Shown here piece after piece: positions 9,200 to 16,816 of a stretch of 64,000 bases of DNA. The notes under the pieces were generated by a model, which saw nothing but the letters and a program-made list of their open reading frames with translations, was not told the origin of the DNA and did no database searches. Origin of the DNA: Chryseosolibacter histidinae (GTDB lineage: Bacteria; Bacteroidota; Bacteroidia; Cytophagales; Cyclobacteriaceae); contig NZ_JAHESF010000017.1 in NCBI RefSeq assembly GCF_018598225.1, positions 1 through 64,000 on the forward strand, given 5' to 3'. Every line of letters begins with the position of its first letter. The stretch's first letter is position 1. A program made the position numbers and the translations under genes.

Positions 9200-9246
9200 G
9201 AGAATAGTACGGTAGTGTTGCGGCTGCCAATCTACGTAAAAAGTGA

Positions 9247-9512
9247 CCAGGATTTGTAGGATTTACAGGATGAGCAGGATTTGAACAGGATTTACAGGGT
9301 AAGCAGGATTAATACCTTTGAACAGGGTTATAGGATTTGCAGGATCGACAGGGTTAAATACCTTAAACCAGGATGTATAGGATTTGCTTGATGAACAGGA
9401 TTTAATACCTTTAACTAGGATGAAAGAATTATATCAGGATGGGCAGGATTAAACACCTCGATGCCTAATCCTGTAAATCTTGTGAATCCTAAAAATCCTG
9501 GTCAAATCCTGG
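9247..9512. repeat. AGGATTTAC-family short tandem repeat region with inverted 3' arm
   Basis: About 220 bp (9247-9452) hold roughly a dozen degenerate units built on CAGGATTTA, all on the plus strand, interrupted by TTAATACCTTTAA-like spacers repeated about three times. The last 46 bp (9467-9512) carry the reverse complement (AATCCTGTAAATC...AAATCCTGG) and end three bases before the sigma-factor ATG. The region fills the space between the divergent fucosidase and sigma genes and must contain their promoters and leader, although no promoter motif is clear. The related elements are at 35449-35470 and 36391-36555. Confidence 0.85.
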
Positions 9513-9514
9513 TT

Positions 9515-10090
9515 ATGGAACATACCGACCTGATCCGCAATCTGAAAAATGGAGATGCGAAGAGTTTGGAGCTGCTGTTCCGAAGACTCTATCCCCGGTT
9601 GTGTGCCTATGCACGGAAGTTTTTGCACGATGAGCAGGATGCTGAAGAGATCGTTCAGGATCTGTTCGTGAACCTGTGGAAGCAGCGGGAACGAATAGAT
9701 GAACATAAATCGCTTCATAAATATCTGTTCACCGCTGCCCGCAATGGCTGCCTGAATTTTCTTCACGCCAAAAAGATCAGGAGCCGGTCTGCCGAGATCA
9801 TCCTGTACCTGTATGGCCAGGACGTCCACGACCACATCGATTCCTATCACGCGCTGCTGGCGAAAGACCTGGAGCAGGATTTCAACGAGGCCTTGCAGCG
9901 CCTGCCCACGGAATGCAGAAGGATCTTCGAGCTCAGCCGCACAGACGGCCTTCGCTACGAGGAGATCGCGCTCAGGCTCAACATCTCCATAAAAACCGTT
10001 GAAACCCAGATGTCGAGAGCCCTTTCCAGGTTGCGGTTGCAGCTGAAGGAACATATTACTGTGTTGATCCTCCTGAGCCTGTTGAAATAA
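9515..10090 (+). CDS. RNA polymerase ECF-type sigma factor
   Basis: The 191-residue protein has sigma region 2 (about 20-90: EEIVQDLFVNLWKQRERID, KYLFTAARNGCLNFLHAKK) and region 4 (about 125-175: LQRLPTECRRIFELSRTDGL, YEEIALRLNISIKTVETQMS), the Bacteroidetes-type ECF arrangement. Such sigma factors direct transcription of their adjacent SusCD genes when released by a FecR anti-sigma. Start: an ATG at 9461 in frame would read through the AGGATT repeat arm (residues like NPVNLVNPKNPGQ), so ATG 9515 is preferred. Its leader is made of repeat and lacks a visible Shine-Dalgarno, not unusual in this phylum. FecR follows 63 bp downstream. Confidence 0.95.
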   Translation: MEHTDLIRNLKNGDAKSLELLFRRLYPRLCAYARKFLHDEQDAEEIVQDLFVNLWKQRERIDEHKSLHKYLFTAARNGCLNFLHAKKIRSRSAEIILYLYGQDVHDHIDSYHALLAKDLEQDFNEALQRLPTECRRIFELSRTDGLRYEEIALRLNISIKTVETQMSRALSRLRLQLKEHITVLILLSLLK

Positions 10091-10153
10091 TTTTTCAAGC
10101 GTTGTCAGGGTAAGCCCCCTCCTCATTTGTATATCCATTCATAAGCCCCGTTT

Positions 10154-11152
10154 ATGGATAATACAGATCCTGAGATCAAAAGTATCATTACCCGTTTCAT
10201 AGAAGGAAGCGCTTCGGAGCAGGAGCTCGCTGCGCTGGAAGAATGGTTCCGGAAAGACAGATCGAACCGCATTTACTTCGATGAGTTTGTCACCACTTAC
10301 CATGCGTCGGTCACCATGAACCGCTTTCATCAGCAGAAAACAGATGATGCATGGAATAAAATATCAGAAAGGATCCAGGTCACGCACGAAGCACGGTCCA
10401 CGGCCCCCCGCCAGCGGTATCTCACCTGGGTAAAAATAGCAGCTTCCGTCAGCCTGATCGTGTTAGCAGGTTTTGCAACAAAACGCTTTTTGCGAAGCGA
10501 TCTTTTTAACACTGGCAACAACACGGTAGTAGTCAACACGCAGCCCACCAAAATGGGGATCCAGTTGCCCGACGGCTCTTACGTGTGGCTCAATGCCAAC
10601 AGCGCACTCGACTATGCGCCCTCATTCGCAACCTCAAACCGGATCGTGAACCTGAAGGGTGAGGCTTTTTTTGACGTGCGGAAAAACGGCAGGCCCTTTA
10701 TCGTGAAGACCGGCGCGCTCGAGGTACACGTGAAAGGAACAAAATTCAATGTGCAGGCTTACCAGGATGACGCGGCAACACAAACGACCCTTGAAGAAGG
10801 TGCCATCGATCTCCACATCAAAGGAAAAATGCCGGTGTACAGCATGGAGCCAGGCGACCAGATCACCCTCGCTGCTTCAGGCGGTGAAGTGATCCGGAAA
10901 AAAGTTGACCCTTCGGATTTTTCAGCGTGGAAAGAATCACGCCTGGTGTTTGACAACACGCCCCTGGAAAATGTCCTCGCCAGGATCGGCAACCGCTACC
11001 GCGCGCGTATTGTGCTGGATGCTTTCGCTTCCCGGAAGGAGCTGATGACCATGACCATCGAAGACGAGACCCTCGATGAAGTGCTGGAGCTGATCCGGTT
11101 GTCGTCTCACCTGAATATGAAGAAAGAAAAAGATCTCATTGTGCTGTATTGA
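10154..11152 (+). CDS. FecR family anti-sigma factor
   Basis: This is a standard Bacteroidota FecR (332 aa). The cytosolic N-terminal sigma-binding part is about residues 1-85, a single transmembrane helix (ASVSLIVLAGFATKRFL) is at about 97-113, the FecR domain follows (QLPDGSYVWLNANSALDYAP, KGEAFFDVRKNGRPFIVKTG), and a C-terminal DUF4974-like STN-related domain ends the protein (FDNTPLENVLARIGNRYRAR). It holds the upstream ECF sigma factor at the inner membrane and receives the signal from the STN domain of the SusC-like receptor encoded 22 bp downstream. All parts are present and intact. Confidence 0.95.
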   Translation: MDNTDPEIKSIITRFIEGSASEQELAALEEWFRKDRSNRIYFDEFVTTYHASVTMNRFHQQKTDDAWNKISERIQVTHEARSTAPRQRYLTWVKIAASVSLIVLAGFATKRFLRSDLFNTGNNTVVVNTQPTKMGIQLPDGSYVWLNANSALDYAPSFATSNRIVNLKGEAFFDVRKNGRPFIVKTGALEVHVKGTKFNVQAYQDDAATQTTLEEGAIDLHIKGKMPVYSMEPGDQITLAASGGEVIRKKVDPSDFSAWKESRLVFDNTPLENVLARIGNRYRARIVLDAFASRKELMTMTIEDETLDEVLELIRLSSHLNMKKEKDLIVLY

Positions 11153-11174
11153 TCCAATCTAAAACAATGCCCAT

Positions 11175-14100
11175 ATGATCAACACCTACAAACATGGCCT
11201 GGCAAGATCGCTCGGGAATCGCCGGGATCTTGTGACGGCCTTTGTACTGCACGCCTGCCTGCTGATGCTTTTTCTTCCCGCAAAGGCAAGCGTGCACCAG
11301 GCACCATCTGTCATTGAACTGAGCCTCAGAGACGTTCCGCTGAGAACAGCCCTGAAAGAAATTGAAAGGCAAACCGACTATCGTTTTGTGGTGAACGAAA
11401 GCCAGATCGACAAGGTGAAGAAACCTGTCGTGCTCGACATCAGGTCCGGTAACATTGAAGATGTGTTAAGCCAGCTGCTGCGGGGCACCGGCATCCTCTA
11501 CAAGATCCGGAAAAAACAGATCACGCTGATACCTCCTGCCGACAGTACCACGGAAGTCAGTCCGCTGTCAACAGGTGGAGGCACTTCCAGCCTGGTGGCG
11601 CAGTATGATGTGCGTACACTGATCCCGCCTGTTTTTATTCCCGAGATCCTGGTGAAAGGAAACGTGAAGGATGAAAATGGAGAGCCCATTGCCGGGGTGA
11701 ACGTGCTGGTGAAAGGAAGCACCATCGGAACGGCCACAGATGCCAATGGTGATTTTTCGATCAACGTGCCGGGCACAGAATCGGTGCTGGTCTTTTCCTT
11801 CATCGGGTATGTATCGCAGGAAGTGCTGGTGGGCAATCAAACGTCTATCAGCGTGCAACTGGTGCAGGATGCGAAGACCCTTTCTGAAGTGGTGGTAGTG
11901 GGTTATGGAACACAGGAGAAGAAGGATGTGACCGGTGCTGTTTCGGCAGTGTCTGGAGCCGACATCGAGAACCTGCCTTCCGGTGGCGCGCAGCAGGCGC
12001 TGCAGGGAAGGGCTGCGGGTGTGAACGTGGTAAGGAACGGAGGTGCACCGGGCAATGCTGGCTCGATCCGGATCCGGGGCCTTGGTACGGTGAACAACGC
12101 CGATCCGCTGATCGTGATCGATGGTGTTCCGGCCGGCACCATGAACGATGTGAATCCAAACGACATACAGTCGATCGACGTGCTGAAAGACGCTTCCGCC
12201 TCTGCCATTTATGGAACGCGGGCTGCCAACGGTGTTGTGCTGATCACTACGAAACGAGGTAAGTTCGATGACAAGCTGAAGTTCACCGTCAACGCCTACA
12301 CGGGGATCTCGAACCGCATCAAGACGCTCGGGATGCTGGACGCTCCTACCCTGACAACTTTGAAAAAAGAATCCTTTACCAACGATGTGCCTGATGGCTC
12401 AACTATCCCGCCCATCTGGCAGGATCCGCAGTACAGCACACAGAAAACGAACTGGCAGGATGAAGTGCTCGAGCAGGGCACCACAGACAATATCGATGTC
12501 TCTGTTCGTGGCGGTGGTCAGTACTCTTCCTTCGCCATCTCCGGTGGCCGCTACAGTGAGCGGGGTATCATCGGAAAATCGTATTACAAGCGATATACAT
12601 TTCGCCTGAACAGCGACCACAGGATCGGCAACAAACTGAAAATTGGCCAGAACCTTCAGTTCACGAACACCAACGACAATGCCCCGAATACACTCTCGGC
12701 GCAGGATGGTTTGCTCTGGAGCGCCATCCGTTTTCATCCGGGCCTGCCCATCAGGAACCAGTACGGATCTTTCAGCTCGAGCCTGCCCGGTTTTGGTGAT
12801 ATCAACAATCCCCTGTACTCCATCGATACACAGGACCAGAACACCAGCCGCAACCGCCTGCTGGGAAGTGTCACCGGCGAATATGAGATCATCAAAGGGT
12901 TAAAGGCGAAGGCCAACCTGGCGTTGGACGGAACCCTCAAGTCAGAGCGTTATTTCTATGTGAAGGTGGACAGTCAATACAGGCAAACCAACTACAACCA
13001 ACTCACGCTGAAGGATGATAAGTATTGGGCTTTCCTGCAGGAGTATTTCCTTTCCTACAACAAGGAGTTCACAAATCATTCGATCGGCATCGTGGCAGGT
13101 TACACATCGCAAACTTTCAACGACATCTTCTCACAACAGGTGGGACGTGATTTTCCCAGCGAGGATCCGTCATTGCGTTACATGTCGCAGGCAGGAACGA
13201 TCGTGAACCTCGGGGCAGACAATGGTGGACGGAGCTATGATGCCCTGCAGTCGGTGTTCGGGCGTGTAAACTATGCCTTCAAAGACCGTTACCTCGTCAC
13301 CGGTACCTATCGCGCCGATGGCTCATCACGGTTCAGCCCGGGCAAGCAGTGGGGATATTTTCCGGCCTTCTCTCTGGGATGGCGTGTTTCGGAGGAATCG
13401 TTCTTCAAAGACAACATTACCTTCATCAGCAGCCTGAAGCTTACGGGTGGATGGGGACAATTGGGAAATCAGAATGTAAACTCCCTGCAGTACCTCGCCT
13501 TGATCAGGAACGGTGGCACTTACAATAACTACGCGTTCGGCAGCAGTCAGCCGCAAAACCAGGTGAAGGGCTCTGCGCAGGGAAGGATCCCCAACGTGAA
13601 CATCGGATGGGAAACCGCCGAGATGACCAACGTGGGATTGGATGCAGGCCTGCTGGAGAACCGTATCCTGTTAACCGCAGCCTACTTTATCAAAGACACC
13701 AAAAAGATGCTGCTCTCCCCTCCTTCACTCGGAACGCTGGGCAAGGCTTCCATCCCCGATCAGAATGTTGGCGAGCTGCGGAACAAAGGGCTGGAGCTCG
13801 AGGTAGCTTACCGGAAAATGACGGGTGACTTCACGTATTCGCTCAGCGGCAACGCTACGTTTATACGCAACACAGTGACACGCCTGCTCACGCCGGGAAG
13901 TTTCCTCGCGTCGCAGACCTACGGCCGCACAGACCAGGAGATCACACGCAGCTATGAAGGCCATCCGTATGGAACGTTCTATGGATGGGTGGCCGACGGG
14001 TTGTACCAGAACCAGGCACAGATCGATTCCGACCCGGGCATCGCCAACGATCCGCGCAAAGCAGACCAGATCCACCCGGGAGATGTACGTTTCAGGGACC

Positions 14101-14672
14101 TGACCGGCGACGGCATCATCGATGACAAAGACCGCACCATCCTGGGAAGTCCCCAGCCCAACATCACGTATGGCCTGAACGCCAGTGTAGCGTACAAAGG
14201 TTTTGATGTTAATCTCTTCTTCCTTGGCGTGGGTGGTGTAGACATCTATAACGCAGACCGCATGCAGGGCATGAACGCTGCTTATCCGTTTAACCTGTAC
14301 AATGAGGTGAACGGGCGCTGGCATGGAGACGGCACCAGCAACAACATTCCAAGGTTGAGCGCCACGGATCCGAACCTGAACTTCCGCACGTCGAACCTGT
14401 TTGTAGAGAGCGGGGCCTTCTTCCGTCTCAAGAACATCACGATCGGCTACACACTGCCTGCCAGCCTGCTGAACGGGCTTCGCCTTACACAGGCACGGCT
14501 GTACGTAACAGGGCAAAACGTTTTCACGATCACCAACTACTCAGGCATGAACCCCGAGCTCGGTTATGCCGATGGAAACCGGTCGTCAGGACAGTACACG
14601 CAGGTAAACGTGGACTATGCCCAGTATCCCCTGGCACGAACCTTCACTGTTGGCGCAACCCTTTCTTTTTAA
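11175..14672 (+). CDS. SusC/RagA-type TonB-dependent receptor with STN signalling domain
   Basis: The 1165-residue outer-membrane protein has a signal region (about 18-40), an STN domain (about 45-120: SLRDVPLRTALKEIERQTDY), a carboxypeptidase-regulatory-like domain (about 160-245: GNVKDENGEPIAGVNVLVKG), a TonB plug (from VVVGYGTQEKKDVTGAVSAV) and the SusC signature DVLKDASASAIYGTRAANGV before a 22-strand barrel ending in a C-terminal Phe. It imports a glycan or other nutrient with its SusD partner and signals through STN to FecR and the sigma factor. The order sigma-FecR-SusC-SusD and the divergent GH29 gene suggest a fucose-containing substrate, which is inference. Confidence 0.96.
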   Translation: MINTYKHGLARSLGNRRDLVTAFVLHACLLMLFLPAKASVHQAPSVIELSLRDVPLRTALKEIERQTDYRFVVNESQIDKVKKPVVLDIRSGNIEDVLSQLLRGTGILYKIRKKQITLIPPADSTTEVSPLSTGGGTSSLVAQYDVRTLIPPVFIPEILVKGNVKDENGEPIAGVNVLVKGSTIGTATDANGDFSINVPGTESVLVFSFIGYVSQEVLVGNQTSISVQLVQDAKTLSEVVVVGYGTQEKKDVTGAVSAVSGADIENLPSGGAQQALQGRAAGVNVVRNGGAPGNAGSIRIRGLGTVNNADPLIVIDGVPAGTMNDVNPNDIQSIDVLKDASASAIYGTRAANGVVLITTKRGKFDDKLKFTVNAYTGISNRIKTLGMLDAPTLTTLKKESFTNDVPDGSTIPPIWQDPQYSTQKTNWQDEVLEQGTTDNIDVSVRGGGQYSSFAISGGRYSERGIIGKSYYKRYTFRLNSDHRIGNKLKIGQNLQFTNTNDNAPNTLSAQDGLLWSAIRFHPGLPIRNQYGSFSSSLPGFGDINNPLYSIDTQDQNTSRNRLLGSVTGEYEIIKGLKAKANLALDGTLKSERYFYVKVDSQYRQTNYNQLTLKDDKYWAFLQEYFLSYNKEFTNHSIGIVAGYTSQTFNDIFSQQVGRDFPSEDPSLRYMSQAGTIVNLGADNGGRSYDALQSVFGRVNYAFKDRYLVTGTYRADGSSRFSPGKQWGYFPAFSLGWRVSEESFFKDNITFISSLKLTGGWGQLGNQNVNSLQYLALIRNGGTYNNYAFGSSQPQNQVKGSAQGRIPNVNIGWETAEMTNVGLDAGLLENRILLTAAYFIKDTKKMLLSPPSLGTLGKASIPDQNVGELRNKGLELEVAYRKMTGDFTYSLSGNATFIRNTVTRLLTPGSFLASQTYGRTDQEITRSYEGHPYGTFYGWVADGLYQNQAQIDSDPGIANDPRKADQIHPGDVRFRDLTGDGIIDDKDRTILGSPQPNITYGLNASVAYKGFDVNLFFLGVGGVDIYNADRMQGMNAAYPFNLYNEVNGRWHGDGTSNNIPRLSATDPNLNFRTSNLFVESGAFFRLKNITIGYTLPASLLNGLRLTQARLYVTGQNVFTITNYSGMNPELGYADGNRSSGQYTQVNVDYAQYPLARTFTVGATLSF

Positions 14673-14676
14673 TCGT

Positions 14677-16134
14677 ATGAACAAATTGATTTCACCCATG
14701 AAAAAAATAAACGGAATCATCGCTGTACTTGTGATCATAGGTGGCTGTCAGGACAACATTCTGGATTCGACACCTTACGGGCAGATCACTTCCAATCAGT
14801 TCTGGCGCAATGGAGACGATGTGGTGGCGGCGACCAACGCGGTCTATTCTCCGCTGCTGGATGAAGATGGATTTGCACATACGGAGTACACGTTCGACAA
14901 CAGCTCTGACGATATGGTGAGGGCTGGCGACCACGGCGACTCTGAAGCACAGCTGGAGCTGTTCACCTTCAACGCTTCCAACTCACACATCGCCAACACG
15001 TGGGCCACCAAGTACGAGGTCATTTCACGCGCCAATGCCGTGCTTATCAACGCGCCGAAAGTGAAGATGGACGACGCGCTTCGCAACCGCTGTATGGGCG
15101 AAGCTTATTTCCTCAGGGGATTTGCTTACTGGCGACTGGCAGTGATCTGGGGAGACGTGCCCGTGCTGGTGGAAGCCGATGCCATTGCCAATAACTTCAA
15201 CAAAGCGAAATCGTCACAGGCGGAAGTGCAGGCGCAGGCAGAAGCCGACTTCCTGCAGGCCGCCGCGTTGCTGCCCGAGAAACACGACGATACCAACCTG
15301 GGCAGGGTCACCAAAGGTTCGGCTTACGGCTTCCTGACAAAATTGTATGTATACCAGGGAAAATGGAGCAACGCCATCGAAGCGGGCAGAAAGATCACCG
15401 AGAACCTGAACTACAGGCTGGCACCCAGCTTCGAGCAGAACTTTCAACTGGCCACCGAGAACAACCCGGAGATCCTCTACAGCCTGCAATATGAAGGCGG
15501 ATGGACCACTGACGACTCACCTGCGTTTTATCACACGCCAGGCGGACTTGGCGGATGGGGCTTTCATGAGCCTATCCAGGATCTTGTTGATGAATTCGAA
15601 CCTGGAGATCCACGGCTGGGCTACTCGATCTTTCAACCGGGTGACGAGGTGGAGATGGGACCCAACACCCATACCTTCGCCGTGGAAGACACACGTCTCA
15701 CGGGCTATGCCTTCAAAAAATATACAAACTTTACCGATGCCGGTGACATGAGCCAGAGCCTCAACGCGCCCTGGTTGCGTTCAGCCGATGTTTACCTGCT
15801 GGTGGCCGAGGCAAAGATCCGCTCCGGGCAAAATGGCGACGCCGAGCTGAATGCCGTGCGTGCAAGAGCAGGATTGAATCCCAAGAGCAACGCCACCATG
15901 ACCGACATCATGCATGAGCGCAGGGTTGAGCTTGCCGGCGAAAATGACCGCCACCAGGATCTGATGCGGTGGGACAAAGCAGGCCTCATCGATATCACAG
16001 CACATTATGCCAAAGATCGCGGTCCCTATAAACCGGCCAGGACCTTTGTAAAACCCAGGCATTACTTCTATCCGCTGCCGCAGCGAGAGATAGACCTGAG
16101 CAACGGGGTCCTGATCCAGAATCCGAACTATTGA
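14677..16134 (+). CDS. RagB/SusD family nutrient-binding outer-membrane lipoprotein
   Basis: The protein is a lipoprotein (lipobox VIIGGC after MKKINGIIAVL) of 485 residues with the SusD pattern: STPYGQITSNQFWRNGDDVV near the N-terminus, TPR-like helices (YFLRGFAYWRLAVIWGDVPV), and the C-terminal DIMHERRVELAGENDRHQDL and FYPLPQREIDLSNGVLIQNP signatures. It caps the SusC barrel and binds substrate at the cell surface. ATG 14677 lies 4 bp after the SusC stop and fits coupling; ATG 14698 gives a shorter 17-residue signal and is equally plausible. A 99-bp gap without obvious terminator follows before the next small lipoprotein. Confidence 0.95.
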   Translation: MNKLISPMKKINGIIAVLVIIGGCQDNILDSTPYGQITSNQFWRNGDDVVAATNAVYSPLLDEDGFAHTEYTFDNSSDDMVRAGDHGDSEAQLELFTFNASNSHIANTWATKYEVISRANAVLINAPKVKMDDALRNRCMGEAYFLRGFAYWRLAVIWGDVPVLVEADAIANNFNKAKSSQAEVQAQAEADFLQAAALLPEKHDDTNLGRVTKGSAYGFLTKLYVYQGKWSNAIEAGRKITENLNYRLAPSFEQNFQLATENNPEILYSLQYEGGWTTDDSPAFYHTPGGLGGWGFHEPIQDLVDEFEPGDPRLGYSIFQPGDEVEMGPNTHTFAVEDTRLTGYAFKKYTNFTDAGDMSQSLNAPWLRSADVYLLVAEAKIRSGQNGDAELNAVRARAGLNPKSNATMTDIMHERRVELAGENDRHQDLMRWDKAGLIDITAHYAKDRGPYKPARTFVKPRHYFYPLPQREIDLSNGVLIQNPNY

Positions 16135-16233
16135 TCTTCTACATAAAGGAAAATTGGTTTTAATTCAAGTTCACGGGTGTGTAGAAGTCTGGCCGTCTAC
16201 CAGGCTTCTTCCCCGTTTTTCTGCAGAGATGGT

Positions 16234-16632
16234 ATGAAACGTTTGATCGCAGCATTGACCATTATGGTGTGCGCATGCACGGAGCCCGACAAAAACGCAT
16301 TGCTCGTAGGCACCTGGAGAACCGACTCTGTTTACTCCTATTACAACGGATTTGGTTTTACCCGGCGCGACTTTGAAGAAGAACCTGTTCGCCATTACCA
16401 GCCCGATGGCCAGCTGATGATGGTAAGGGGCGACGAGCTGCGTACGTTCCTCTACCAGGTACAGCACGGCGACAGCCTTGTGCACCGTACACAAGATCAG
16501 GGATTGCTTGAGAAATTTTTGATCGTAAAGCTGGAGGGTGATCAGATGGTGTTGCAGAAGGAGCTGAAACCCATTTTGCCTGGCGAAAAACAACGGCGGT
16601 ACCATGTGCGGTATCTTTCTCGCATTAAGTAG
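16234..16632 (+). CDS. Small lipoprotein, lipocalin-like pattern, function unknown
   Basis: The predicted product is 132 residues with a lipoprotein signal (MKRLIAALTIMVCACTEPDK, lipid Cys at about 14 or 16). The mature part starts LVGTWRTDSVYSYYNGFGFT, like the first strand of lipocalin-like proteins common in Bacteroidota, and is beta-rich. An upstream in-frame ATG (16177) would add 19 residues ahead of the signal peptide and is rejected. It follows SusD on the same strand after 99 bp and could be the last gene of the sigma-FecR-SusCD transcript. No function can be assigned. The 3' end is followed four bases later by a GTCCAC repeat element. Confidence 0.72.
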   Translation: MKRLIAALTIMVCACTEPDKNALLVGTWRTDSVYSYYNGFGFTRRDFEEEPVRHYQPDGQLMMVRGDELRTFLYQVQHGDSLVHRTQDQGLLEKFLIVKLEGDQMVLQKELKPILPGEKQRRYHVRYLSRIK

Positions 16633-16636
16633 GATT

Positions 16637-16803
16637 AGTCCACAGTCCACAGACCACAGCCGGGTAGTGTCGGCTTCCGAGAGTGGTTAATGATCAACGA
16701 TGCCGTGACTATCGACTATGGACCATGGACTATTCGAAGCTAATAAAAGTAGATGCAACACTGATCGTCCGTGGACCGTCGACCGTGGACCGTGGACTCT
16801 ACC
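16637..16803. repeat. GTCCAC-family inverted-arm element, copy 1
   Basis: The 167-bp element has a 5' arm (16637-16659) of GTCCACA-type 7-nt units and a 3' arm (16767-16803) of the complementary unit GTGGACC/GTGGACT. The centre is not repetitive but matches copy 2 at 20564-20732 in several exact blocks (GTTAATGATCAACGA, CGACTATGGAC, ATTCGAAGC, AAGTAGATGCAACACTG). It fills the gap between two convergent genes, starting 5 bp after the stop of the small lipoprotein. Confidence 0.88.
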
Positions 16804-16816
16804 CTCACAACTTCGC

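Noticed and set aside
9247-9512. Diversity-generating retroelement or integron array
   Set aside because: No reverse transcriptase or integrase gene and no variable-region target near; the repeats are simple short units.
13725-14516. 263-codon minus-strand frame in the SusC gene
   Set aside because: Antisense shadow of a confident SusC barrel; no signal or domain.
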